Shown: positions 18,271 through 25,735 of the stretch, piece by piece
Layout: each line of letters begins with the position of its first letter
Position numbering within the stretch: position 1 is the stretch's first letter
NCBI GenBank assembly: GCA_049601975.1
Contig: JBMYRC010000007.1
Coordinates: forward strand, 1 to 64,000
DNA length: 64,000 bases
Direction: 5' to 3'
Source of the DNA: UBA6544 sp049601975
GTDB lineage: Bacteria > Pseudomonadota > Alphaproteobacteria > UBA8366
The notes under the pieces: generated by a model
Database searches by the model: none
The model's input: only the letters and a program-made list of their open reading frames with translations
What the model was told of the DNA's origin: nothing
Program-made: the position numbers and the translations under genes

Positions 18271-18714
18271 TCACAATTGCTCGTTTAAGGTCATCGGAAT
18301 TACCGACATTTTGCCGCGCCTCGCCGCATATGGTGTGGTGCCATTGGCGCCGTATCCGTTCGGGCGGGTTTCTTGTTTGGTCGCGAGTTGGGCGATTTTG
18401 TGGACCATTCTCGTATTCATCTCGAGCGCGGCGCGAAGAGCCCTGGCGTTTTGCTGTGCGGACTGGTCGAAGGCCTCGCTAGCGAGGCGCAACCGGTCGC
18501 GAACTTCTGGTGCCACCGCATTGAAGGCGCCCGCGTCCTGGACTGCTTCACGTATGCGCAATTCGTAGAGGCCCGAAAGCGAGGTTTTCTCCTGCTGAAG
18601 CGCGCCAATCTCCTTCACGCGCAGCTCTGTTAGCAGGGTATTCTCCTGATCGAGGATCGCGGTCAGCGCTACCGTCACATCAATCAATTCATGTGCTCGT
18701 GCGGTTGTATCCAT
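18271..18714 (-). CDS. flgN: FlgN-like flagellar chaperone
   Basis: The 147-residue protein is largely alpha-helical, with heptad-like patterns (LTAILDQENTLLTELRVKEIGALQQEKTSL read in parts), which is the FlgN pattern. FlgN binds the C-termini of FlgK and FlgL before export, and the gene sits directly before flgK and flgL as expected. Assignment rests on pattern and position, since FlgN proteins diverge strongly. Confidence 0.7.
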   Translation of the reverse strand: MDTTARAHELIDVTVALTAILDQENTLLTELRVKEIGALQQEKTSLSGLYELRIREAVQDAGAFNAVAPEVRDRLRLASEAFDQSAQQNARALRAALEMNTRMVHKIAQLATKQETRPNGYGANGTTPYAARRGKMSVIPMTLNEQL

Positions 18715-18717
18715 CGT

Positions 18718-19059
18718 CTACTTTTCCTGCATTTCCTGCATCTTGAGGAGCTGTTGACGGACCGCATCGGCGATGCCGAAATTACCCTGCGATGCCGCTT
18801 CTTTGCCGTATTCCTGAACCAGTATCGAGCGGAAAACCTTTTCACCTTGGCCACCGCTAAAAGGACCATCGGTCTTGATGCCCGACATCATCGATTCGGT
18901 CATCATGGATACGAAAAACGCTTCAAAGTCCTCTGCGACCTTGTCGATTTTCGCATTTGACATCGGTGCAGATTTTTTGCCGCCTGCCGAGACGCTCGGT
19001 GCCAGGTTCGCTTGATAGCTTTGCTGAACCTGATCGACAAAGGTGCTACTATCTAACAT
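18718..19059 (-). CDS. flgJ: Rod-binding protein FlgJ (N-terminal domain only)
   Basis: The 113-residue protein contains KVAEDFEAFFVSMMTESM and FRSILVQEYGKEAA, the rod-binding segment of FlgJ that helps the rod assemble. The C-terminal muramidase domain of enterobacterial FlgJ is missing, as is normal in alphaproteobacteria, so a separate enzyme must open the cell wall. It begins right after flgI. Confidence 0.87.
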   Translation of the reverse strand: MLDSSTFVDQVQQSYQANLAPSVSAGGKKSAPMSNAKIDKVAEDFEAFFVSMMTESMMSGIKTDGPFSGGQGEKVFRSILVQEYGKEAASQGNFGIADAVRQQLLKMQEMQEK

Positions 19060-19060
19060 C

Positions 19061-20221
19061 TTACAATACCTCTATGTCGGCTTGCATGGAGCCGGATGCT
19101 TTCACTGCCTGCAGAATGGTAATCATGTCACGCGGCCCGATCCCGAGGGCGTTCAAGCCGTTTACGAGTTCTTGCAAGGTCACGCCGTTCGGCAAGACCG
19201 CGAACTTGCGATCCTCGCCTTCGTCGACTTCGACGGCGGTCCGGTTTACGGTTTCCGTCGTCCCTGTGTTGGAGAAGGGCGCCGGTTGCGAGACTTGCTG
19301 CGTCTCGGTGATGCGGATCGTCAGATTGCCCTGAGCGATGGCGACCGTACTGATGCGAACGTTTTCGCCCATTACAATGATGCCGGATTGTTCGTCGATA
19401 ATAACCTTGGCAATTTGGTCGGGCTGCACCTGAAGTTGCTCGATATCGGTCAGAAGTTCGACCAGCTCACCTTTATAAGTACTGGGAATGTCTAAAACGA
19501 TCGTGGCGTTGTCGGAAGCCTTAGCTGTCTTCAAGCCTACGAAAGCGTTGATGGCCCGCGCAACGCGGCGGGCTGTTGTGAAATCTGGATTGCGCAGCGA
19601 AAGACGGACACGCTTGAGGTCAGATAGTTGGAACGGCAATTCGCGCTCAACGATGGCACCGTTTGGAATACGACCGCTAGTCGGTACGCCTTTTACGACG
19701 GTTTCCGCGGCTCCAGCCGCAGCAAAACCGCCGACAGCAAGAGTGCCTTGTGCGACGGCGTAGACTTCGCCATCGGCGCCAAGCATTGGCGTGACCAATA
19801 AGGTTCCGCCCAACAGGCTGCTGGAGTTACCGAGGGCGGAGACTGAGACGTCGATCTTTGCACCTTGGCGGGCAAAAGCGGGTAATTGTCCGGTGACCAT
19901 AACTGCGGCGACATTTTTTGCATCGAGAGACGTATCGTTGGCGTTGACGCCCAGACGCTCGAGCATGCCGATCAAGCTTTGCTTCGTGAAAACGTTGCTT
20001 GATAGCGAATCACCGCTTCCGTTCAGGCCAACAACCAAACCGTAACCGATCAAAATATTATCGCGTATACCTTCAATTTCGACGATATCCTTGATACGTG
20101 ATTGTGCGATTGCGCTGTTTGTCCAGGCAATGCAGGTCGCAAGTACGGTTAAGGCCATCACGGCCCTTCGGACCGGATTTCTTGTCTTGGGATGGGTCGT
20201 TGATTTCTTCATCTCCGCCAT
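19061..20221 (-). CDS. flgI: Flagellar P-ring protein FlgI
   Basis: The 386-residue protein has a signal peptide (about residues 15-39, ending AIAQ), then the FlgI blocks RIKDIVEIEGIRDN, LIGYGLVVGLNGSGD and, near the C-terminus, VTLQELVNGLNALGIGPRDMI. FlgI polymerises into the periplasmic P ring around the rod. The start could be 20221 or 20212 (MKKSTT). A sigma-54 promoter at 20257-20271 stands immediately upstream; it probably drives flgI-flgJ-flgN-flgK-flgL and perhaps the two glycosyltransferase genes behind them. Confidence 0.93.
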   Translation of the reverse strand: MAEMKKSTTHPKTRNPVRRAVMALTVLATCIAWTNSAIAQSRIKDIVEIEGIRDNILIGYGLVVGLNGSGDSLSSNVFTKQSLIGMLERLGVNANDTSLDAKNVAAVMVTGQLPAFARQGAKIDVSVSALGNSSSLLGGTLLVTPMLGADGEVYAVAQGTLAVGGFAAAGAAETVVKGVPTSGRIPNGAIVERELPFQLSDLKRVRLSLRNPDFTTARRVARAINAFVGLKTAKASDNATIVLDIPSTYKGELVELLTDIEQLQVQPDQIAKVIIDEQSGIIVMGENVRISTVAIAQGNLTIRITETQQVSQPAPFSNTGTTETVNRTAVEVDEGEDRKFAVLPNGVTLQELVNGLNALGIGPRDMITILQAVKASGSMQADIEVL

Positions 20222-20256
20222 AACTCCCGATTCGAGATTTCCTCGAACTCATTATT

Positions 20257-20271
20257 GCGAATTGTATGCCA
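20257..20271 (-). promoter_or_regulatory. Sigma-54 promoter of the flgI operon
   Basis: On the minus strand the sequence reads TGGCAT-ACAAT-TCGC with ten bases between GG and GC. It differs from consensus at the sixth base and in the -12 box (TCGC for TTGC). Transcription should start about 25 bases before the flgI start. Confidence 0.7.
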
Positions 20272-20354
20272 TCTAATGATGTTACTTAATTTATTGATAT
20301 ATAATAATAAATTATGAAATTAGGTGAGGAGGGAATTGATCCTGTCGAGCGTCA

Positions 20355-20388
20355 GGCAACCAATGCCGGGTCATTGGCAAAGATTGCC
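20355..20388. promoter_or_regulatory. Paired dyads between flgI and fliX
   Basis: GGCAACCAATGCC (20355-20367) and GGCAAAGATTGCC (20376-20388) are both followed by GGG; over 16 bases they match at 13 positions. Their starts are 21 bp apart, two helical turns, and they lie about 85-120 bp upstream of the flgI -24 element. The second is a perfect GGCAA-N3-TTGCC dyad like those before the flagellins. They may also act on the divergent fliX. Confidence 0.6.
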
Positions 20389-20457
20389 GGGCATCGCAGT
20401 TTTATCCTCCGCGCTTAATTAGTTTCGCCTTTTTAGAAAAGGGATTAAGGTTTGGAT

Positions 20458-20883
20458 ATGAAAATCGAACGTACGACATCTGTTGGATCATCGCCGGTCA
20501 AGCGGAGCGACCGCTCACAAAAACCGCCTTCGGGGAAATTCGCCAAGGAAGTCGCGAGCCAGGACTCATCCACCGAACCCGTAAGTGGAGCCGCACCTGC
20601 GTATGCGGTCGACGCTTTATTAGCGATTCAGGAAGTCGAGGATGCGACGACAGGCGGCGGTAATTCGCGTGCGCGTCAATGGGGTGGCGACGTATTGGAT
20701 AGGCTTGATGCCATCCGGCTGGGGTTACTGGCCGGGGGAATTCCCGTCAGCGAATTGCGTTCCATCACTGATTTGGTGACACGACAGCGCCAAAATGTCT
20801 CTGATCCGGCTCTACAGGAAATATTGGACGAGATTGAATTGCGAGCCTGCGTGGAGTTAGCCAAACACGAGCGAGATTCCTGA
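20458..20883 (+). CDS. fliX: Class II flagellar assembly regulator FliX
   Basis: The 141-residue protein has a variable N-terminus, then VDALLAIQEVEDAT, DRLDAIRLGLLAGGIP and LQEILDEIELRACVELAK, the conserved FliX C-terminal region. In Caulobacter FliX couples flagellar assembly to the sigma-54 activator FlbD. The ATG at 20458 is chosen because TAAGG lies 7 bases upstream; a TTG two codons earlier is less likely. It is divergent from flgI, with the FlbD-like dyads between them. Confidence 0.88.
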   Translation: MKIERTTSVGSSPVKRSDRSQKPPSGKFAKEVASQDSSTEPVSGAAPAYAVDALLAIQEVEDATTGGGNSRARQWGGDVLDRLDAIRLGLLAGGIPVSELRSITDLVTRQRQNVSDPALQEILDEIELRACVELAKHERDS

Positions 20884-21013
20884 ACCGGATCCAATTTAAA
20901 ACTACTTTCTAGACGTATATTCTAACGGCGAATTCAAAGGCTTGCGAGAGCGCTAGCCACTCCATATACTCCGCGCGCCCAGAATTAGGTTAATGGTTTG
21001 GCGAGGAATAAGA

Positions 21014-21442
21014 ATGGCGTCGAAGAAGCGAACTTCGCTTCCCAAGAATTACAAACCCTCCGAAAAAGAAAAGTTTATGAGTGCTCGCCAACGCGAGTAT
21101 TTTCGGCGGAAATTGCTGGAATGGCGGGCGGAATTGCTGGGCGAATCCAGCGAGACGCTCAAGAACATGCAGGAAGAGAGCCTGGCCGAACCGGATATGG
21201 CCGACCGCGCGTCACTTGAAGCGGACCGCTCACTGGAACTTCGGACTCGGGATAGGCAACGCAAGTTGATATCGAAAATCGACGAGGCGTTAGAGCGAAT
21301 CGATGACGGCAATTACGGGTATTGCGAAGAGACGGGCGAACCGATTGCCTTGCGGCGGCTGGAGGCACGGCCGATCGCGACGCTGAGTATTGAAGCGCAA
21401 GAGCGCCATGAGCGTATGGAACGCACGCGCCGCGACGATTAA
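21014..21442 (+). CDS. dksA: DksA/TraR-family RNA polymerase-binding regulator, single-cysteine type
   Basis: The 142-residue protein has a coiled-coil region (about 30-100, with DMADRAS at the tip matching the DksA acidic tip) and the C-terminal globular part YGYCEETGEPIALRRLEARP. DksA enters the polymerase secondary channel and, with ppGpp, adjusts rRNA and stress transcription. Of the four zinc cysteines only the first remains (Cys, then Thr, Ser, Ala positions), as in other zinc-independent DksA proteins of this class. GAGG seven bases before the ATG at 21014 sets the start. A strong terminator follows. Confidence 0.92.
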   Translation: MASKKRTSLPKNYKPSEKEKFMSARQREYFRRKLLEWRAELLGESSETLKNMQEESLAEPDMADRASLEADRSLELRTRDRQRKLISKIDEALERIDDGNYGYCEETGEPIALRRLEARPIATLSIEAQERHERMERTRRDD

Positions 21443-21468
21443 GGTTTCAATTTCGTAGAAAAAATAAA

Positions 21469-21502
21469 GGGGGCCGATGTCCGTCGACATCGGCCCCTTC
21501 TT
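21469..21502 (+). terminator. Rho-independent terminator of dksA
   Basis: GGGGCCGATGTC (21470-21481), loop CGTC, GACATCGGCCCC (21486-21497), followed by TTCTTTT. The perfect 12-bp stem is a strong terminator 27 bp after the dksA stop. Confidence 0.93.
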
Positions 21503-21575
21503 TTGCAGCGACCATCTCGGAGGAGGAGGATGGAGGCGATAGCCGCTACAAATTCTCGTTTTCTTGCCTGTCCTT

Positions 21576-22337
21576 CTAGAACGGGAACAGGATGTCGTAG
21601 ATTTGTTGCCCGTACCGTGGTGACTGCACGTCGGTAAGGGTTCCGCGTCCGCCGTAGGCCAGGCGCGCTTCTGCCACTTGTTCGTAATTGATTGTATTGC
21701 TGTTGGTAATATCTTGTGGTCGAATTATGCCAGTGATGGCAAGTTCGCGCACCTCGGCGTTTACCCGGGTTTCCTGGCGTCCTTCGATGACCAGGTTACC
21801 GTTCGGTAGTACTTGGACAACCATAGCTGCCACCTTCGTGGTGATCTTTTCCTCGCGGTCGATAGCGCCGACGCCGGCGACACCGGACGTACTGGCCCCA
21901 TTCACTAAGGTCGTGGGGACGACAGTCTGCGGGAAGATGGCATCCAACGCTTGCTCGTATCCGAGGAAGTTCGTCAGGTTCGCAGTCTCGCTGTTGTTGC
22001 GTGTCCGCGAAATTGAATTGTCGAGCTCAACCTTGTCCGCCACAGCGACGGTGACAGTGACAATGTCGCCGATTTGATTGGCTCGCAAATCCTTGAAGAA
22101 GGCACGAGAACCAGCCCGCCAAAGTGAGTTCGCTGCGCGTTCGGCTCGGACTGGCGCCGGCATCGGCATTGTTATGGGGCGATAACCTGTTCGGTGCGTC
22201 GGGTTTTGGACCCGCGTCAGTTTCGGCTCCTCACCGACTTGTGATAGCCGTTCCAGAGTGTTGCATCCGCCGAGAACCGCAACCGACAGCGCATAGGCGG
22301 CGATTTTAATCAAGGATTTCATGTGGCGCGTTTTCAT
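21576..22337 (-). CDS. flgH: Flagellar L-ring lipoprotein FlgH
   Basis: The 253-residue protein has a lipoprotein signal with lipobox VLGGC (Cys25), then SLWRAGSRAFFKDLRANQIGDIVTV and a C-terminus NTINYEQVAEARLAYGGRG, the FlgH pattern. It forms the outer-membrane L ring. AGGAG six bases upstream supports the ATG at 22337. It is last of flgF-flgG-flgA-flgH. Confidence 0.94.
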   Translation of the reverse strand: MKTRHMKSLIKIAAYALSVAVLGGCNTLERLSQVGEEPKLTRVQNPTHRTGYRPITMPMPAPVRAERAANSLWRAGSRAFFKDLRANQIGDIVTVTVAVADKVELDNSISRTRNNSETANLTNFLGYEQALDAIFPQTVVPTTLVNGASTSGVAGVGAIDREEKITTKVAAMVVQVLPNGNLVIEGRQETRVNAEVRELAITGIIRPQDITNSNTINYEQVAEARLAYGGRGTLTDVQSPRYGQQIYDILFPF

Positions 22338-22346
22338 TGGCTGCTC

Positions 22347-23324
22347 CTACCTCAAAGCCACACGGCCAGCTGTATTTACGGTGACCGTTCCCGAGTTAAC
22401 GACGGTGCCGTCAATCGTCTTGTGTGTCTTTGCGTTCAAGATCCGAATGGTGTCACCCTTGGAGCCGTCCTGCAGAGCTTTGCCTTGAGCAGTTAGAGTC
22501 ATTCTGTTGGTTTGGAACACCATGGTCACGATCGAACCCTTGGGAACCAATATCGGCATTCGGATTTCGTTTCGCTTGATTGCCCGGTCGGCGGAAATAG
22601 TCCGAAGTGGGCTCATGCCGATCAAGTCTTCCGCGTCGTGTAAAGAGTTCATATCTATTTTGTCAGCCCGCACGGTTACTTGCCGAATATCACGCTGTCC
22701 GATGGTCTCACCGCTGCGCATGCGCCGCACTAGAACCGGAATGTCGATGAGTCTATGGTATCGACCGGTCGCGGTGATATGCCGTTTCATCTGAGCTCCG
22801 CCTTCGCCACCCATGAGCATGGCGGAGAACCGTCGTGTTTGCGGATCGAGTTGCAGCTGCCTGATTTTGACCGAAGGCATTGCCTCGCCAGGCAAATGCA
22901 TCTGAAGCAGTCGGTTGTCGAGGTCGATTTCAAATTTGTCTGATTTGCCTAATTCACTGCGAATTTCCGCATCGATAGCTTCGCGGATTTGTTCAGTCGA
23001 GATCAGTATAGCAGAACGTTCGAGTATAGCTTGGTCTAGGGTGCTCAATGGTTTCCATTTTACACCATATGAACGTGATGCGTGATAGAGCCATTGAACG
23101 TTCAAGGTGATCCGCTTGCCCGGTTCCGGCGCTTGCAAGACGACGCGGTTGGCGTGCCGCCCGGCGTCTTGGAAGATGTCGCCGAGGCGTACAACGTCGT
23201 CGCGGATAACCGTGTGGTGGCGCAGCGTGGCGGCGAGACTATCGCTTACGGATAAGAGGCCCGCGGCCAAGAATACTGTCGCACCCAGAAGACGCCCGCT
23301 TTTGAATATTTGAGCGTGTTTCAT
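22347..23324 (-). CDS. flgA: P-ring assembly chaperone FlgA
   Basis: The 325-residue protein has a signal peptide (about 1-31, ending SLAA), and its C-terminal half holds an SAF-type domain: IPVLVRRMRSGETIGQRDI, LIGMSPLRTISADRAI and MVFQTNRMTLTAQGKAL. FlgA helps FlgI monomers polymerise into the P ring in the periplasm. It lies 6 bp after flgG and 9 bp before flgH. Confidence 0.92.
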   Translation of the reverse strand: MKHAQIFKSGRLLGATVFLAAGLLSVSDSLAATLRHHTVIRDDVVRLGDIFQDAGRHANRVVLQAPEPGKRITLNVQWLYHASRSYGVKWKPLSTLDQAILERSAILISTEQIREAIDAEIRSELGKSDKFEIDLDNRLLQMHLPGEAMPSVKIRQLQLDPQTRRFSAMLMGGEGGAQMKRHITATGRYHRLIDIPVLVRRMRSGETIGQRDIRQVTVRADKIDMNSLHDAEDLIGMSPLRTISADRAIKRNEIRMPILVPKGSIVTMVFQTNRMTLTAQGKALQDGSKGDTIRILNAKTHKTIDGTVVNSGTVTVNTAGRVALR

Positions 23325-23330
23325 GGTCTG

Positions 23331-24116
23331 TTACCGTACGTTCGTCATGGTGGCCATCATCTGATCTGATGTTTCGATCACCTTGGAATTCATCTCGTAG
23401 GCCCGCTGAGCGGTAATGAGATTGGTGATCTCTTCAACTACGTTGACGTTAGACGTCTCGAGGAAGCCTTGTTGGAGGCGGCCGAAACCGGCGGCATCAG
23501 GGTTGCCGGAAGTGGCCGAACCCGACGCCGGGGTCTCTAAGTAGAGATTGTCGCCGACGGCCAGCAGGCCTGCTTCGTTCGAGAAATTCGCAAGTTCAAA
23601 TTGGCCGACGTTCTGTGGCGTAATTTGCCCGTCCAATTGAACGAGAACTTCGCCGCTGGAATTGACCGTGACGTCGATCGCCCCATCGGGGACGGTCAGA
23701 CCCGGGAGCACCCGGAAGCCATCGACTGTTACAACTTCACCATCTTGACTGAGCTGAAAAGCGCCGGAACGGGTATATGCTGTCTCGCCGTCCGGCAGTT
23801 CGACCTGGAAATACCCTTCACCGTTAATCGCCAAATCTAGGGTGTTTTCGGTCAAGGTCAGGTTGCCTTGTTCGGCAATTCGATAAACCGCGGCGGTTTT
23901 CACACCGAGGCCGATTTGCACGCCCGCTGGCACGATAGTGCCAGAATCTGAAGAGTCGGACCCCACGCGCCGTTGGTTTTGATATAACAGATCTTGGAAT
24001 TCAACACGTCGGCGTTGATAAGCAGTCGTGTTCATATTCGCGATATTGTGGGAGATGACCTCGACATTGAGCTGTTGAGCCAACATTCCCGTCGCGCCGA
24101 TATTAAGAGATCTCAT
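23331..24116 (-). CDS. flgG: Distal rod protein FlgG
   Basis: The 261-residue protein opens MRSLNIGATGMLAQQLNVEV, then SHNIANMNTTAYQRRRVEFQDLLYQ and ends LITAQRAYEMNSKVIETSDQMM. This is the FlgG signature, with the Asn-rich motif and the C-terminal coiled-coil helix. It builds the distal rod. AAGGAG precedes the start. Length matches the family. Confidence 0.96.
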   Translation of the reverse strand: MRSLNIGATGMLAQQLNVEVISHNIANMNTTAYQRRRVEFQDLLYQNQRRVGSDSSDSGTIVPAGVQIGLGVKTAAVYRIAEQGNLTLTENTLDLAINGEGYFQVELPDGETAYTRSGAFQLSQDGEVVTVDGFRVLPGLTVPDGAIDVTVNSSGEVLVQLDGQITPQNVGQFELANFSNEAGLLAVGDNLYLETPASGSATSGNPDAAGFGRLQQGFLETSNVNVVEEITNLITAQRAYEMNSKVIETSDQMMATMTNVR

Positions 24117-24128
24117 TGGTTGTCTCCT

Positions 24129-24863
24129 TTACCCGCCTGCTGCACGTCGGGAAATTCGGCTAATCGCCTTCATTTGCCGTTCGTGTTCCTGTTGAATGGC
24201 CCGACCGAGACTTTGGTGCGAGCGATGGACTTTGATCATTTCACCGAGCTCTAAAATCGCTTGAACATTGGATTCCTCCAACATGCCTTGCGCGATCTTA
24301 GGATTCTCAACTTCCTCAGGTTCCTGATCTTCAGGCGCGATATAAAGGTTGTTCGCGGATCGTCGCAATTGCTGCTCGTCTTCGAACTTCACGAGACCGA
24401 GCTTGGCAATGCGACCGGCATCCGTCGAGAGCGTGCCGTCGCCGCTGATCTCGACCCGACCGGCATTGGCAGGGATATTGATTGCACTCCCACTGTTGTC
24501 GAGAACGGGATTACCTTGTCCTGTGACTAGCCTGTTTTCTGCGTCCAGCTGAAACCGGCCATGTCGGGTGTAGCGATCGCCTAGCGGTGTCTCAATGGTA
24601 AAGTAACCATCGCCAGAGACCGCCAAGTCGAACGGATTGTCCGTCTTGACGAGCGGGCCCTCGCTGGTATCGCGCATCGTACCGATGTCCTGCGCGAAAG
24701 ATTGCTTATCGTCGTTGGTGGGTTTTTGCAGATGCTCGATAAATATCAAGCGTTCCGCCTTGTAGGCGGGGGTGTTCATATTTGCCATGTTGTTTGCGAT
24801 GATATCCATGTTTCTTCGCAAACCCAATTGGCGCGATAACGCTATATAAGTTGGTGTCTCCAT
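24129..24863 (-). CDS. flgF: Proximal rod protein FlgF
   Basis: The 244-residue protein starts TYIALSRQLGLRRNMDIIANNMANMNTPAYKAER and carries a DLAVSGDGYFTIETPLGDRYTRHG segment, the FlgF/FlgG/FlgE family core. Position before flgG and length identify FlgF. It is the first gene after a sigma-54 promoter at 24913-24927. Confidence 0.93.
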   Translation of the reverse strand: METPTYIALSRQLGLRRNMDIIANNMANMNTPAYKAERLIFIEHLQKPTNDDKQSFAQDIGTMRDTSEGPLVKTDNPFDLAVSGDGYFTIETPLGDRYTRHGRFQLDAENRLVTGQGNPVLDNSGSAINIPANAGRVEISGDGTLSTDAGRIAKLGLVKFEDEQQLRRSANNLYIAPEDQEPEEVENPKIAQGMLEESNVQAILELGEMIKVHRSHQSLGRAIQQEHERQMKAISRISRRAAGG

Positions 24864-24912
24864 AACCTGGCCTTATCCTTCCTCATTGAAAAGCCTCCGC
24901 TTACCAAGGTAA

Positions 24913-24927
24913 GCAGGATGTGTGCCA
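24913..24927 (-). promoter_or_regulatory. Sigma-54 promoter of flgF-flgG-flgA-flgH
   Basis: The minus strand reads TGGCAC-ACATC-CTGC followed by T, with correct ten-base GG/GC spacing and one mismatch in the -12 box. Start of transcription should be near 24901, about 38 bases before flgF. Confidence 0.8.
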
Positions 24928-24990
24928 AATTATTTAACGTATTGATAACAGATATTTAAGTGAAATTAATGGGAAATTGAAGGCACTTAT

Positions 24991-25003
24991 GGAAGCGCTT
25001 GCC
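24991..25003. promoter_or_regulatory. Possible activator dyad upstream of flgF
   Basis: GGAAGCGCTTGCC matches the GGCAA-N3-TTGCC pattern at 8 of 10 specified bases and lies about 65-75 bp upstream of the flgF -24 element, the same distance as in the flagellin gene 2 promoter. No second copy was found nearby. The rest of this 313-bp divergent interval (24864-25176) is AT-rich and shows no gene; no clear promoter for fliL was found. Confidence 0.35.
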
Positions 25004-25176
25004 GAGCAGTTGTTACCTTGCGCTGGAAATTTTGTACTCTGTATTGGAAAATACCGCCTGTAGTTTGTTTTTGCTTTTTCTGTGCTTATTAATTATTATT
25101 TCTCAAGTATTCCTTATGTGATGATATAAAAGAAACGTAATTTCGGTGTGGTTTTAGTAATATAGAGACATAGTAA

Positions 25177-25692
25177 ATGGCCGATGAGTTCGATGATGAC
25201 GATGAATTAGGCGAAGGCGATGTGTCCGGATCAGGCGGCGGTCTAAAGAAATTACTGCTATTTGTTGGTGCTCCGGTTCTATTGTTGATCATCGGTGGTG
25301 CGGTCGCTTATTTTTTGGGTGCGTTCGACTCGTTTTTCGGTCCGTCGCCGGAAGAACTTGAAGCTGAGCAACAACAATTGGACTCATTGGGTTATTTTTT
25401 TGAGCTTGAAGAGATGCTTGTCAGCATGGGGCGCGCCGGTCGTAAATCTAGCTTTCTGAAACTTCGCATCAGTTTGGAGTTAGAGAAGAAAGAGGACGAG
25501 CAGAGGATCAAGGCGGTGATGCCTCGGATCGTCGACAATTTCCAAGTGTTTCTGCGTGGCTTGCGGATTGAGGAATTACAGGGTTCGCACGGTCTTTACC
25601 GCATAAAGGAAGAGCTATTGGTGCGGGTAAACGCGGCAGCCAAACCGGTAAAGGTGAAAGATGTTCTCTTTAAGGAAATGTTGGTACAATAA
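25177..25692 (+). CDS. fliL: Flagellar basal body protein FliL
   Basis: The 171-residue protein has an acidic N-terminus (MADEFDDDDELGEGD), one membrane helix at about residues 25-49 (LLLFVGAPVLLLIIGGAVAYFLGAF in parts) and the periplasmic stomatin-like FliL domain with FLKLRISLELEKKEDEQRI. FliL sits around the stator and stabilises it. It is first of the fliL-fliM-motE-cheY-cheZ series. No clear ribosome site is seen before the ATG. Confidence 0.92.
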   Translation: MADEFDDDDELGEGDVSGSGGGLKKLLLFVGAPVLLLIIGGAVAYFLGAFDSFFGPSPEELEAEQQQLDSLGYFFELEEMLVSMGRAGRKSSFLKLRISLELEKKEDEQRIKAVMPRIVDNFQVFLRGLRIEELQGSHGLYRIKEELLVRVNAAAKPVKVKDVLFKEMLVQ

Positions 25693-25735
25693 CTGATAAG
25701 CTTAATGCTGGTGAAATAGCCCGCTGGGTATCGCC

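Noticed and set aside
18718..19059. FlgJ without muramidase domain as a truncation
   Set aside because: Single-domain FlgJ is the usual form in alphaproteobacteria.
20374..20388. TTGGCAAAGATTGCC as a sigma-54 promoter for fliX
   Set aside because: The GG and GC doublets are 8, not 10, bases apart; it fits the activator-dyad pattern instead.
20314..20418. A 34-codon frame (MKLGEEGIDPVERQ...) between flgI and fliX
   Set aside because: No ribosome site, very short, and it covers the paired regulatory dyads; treated as chance.
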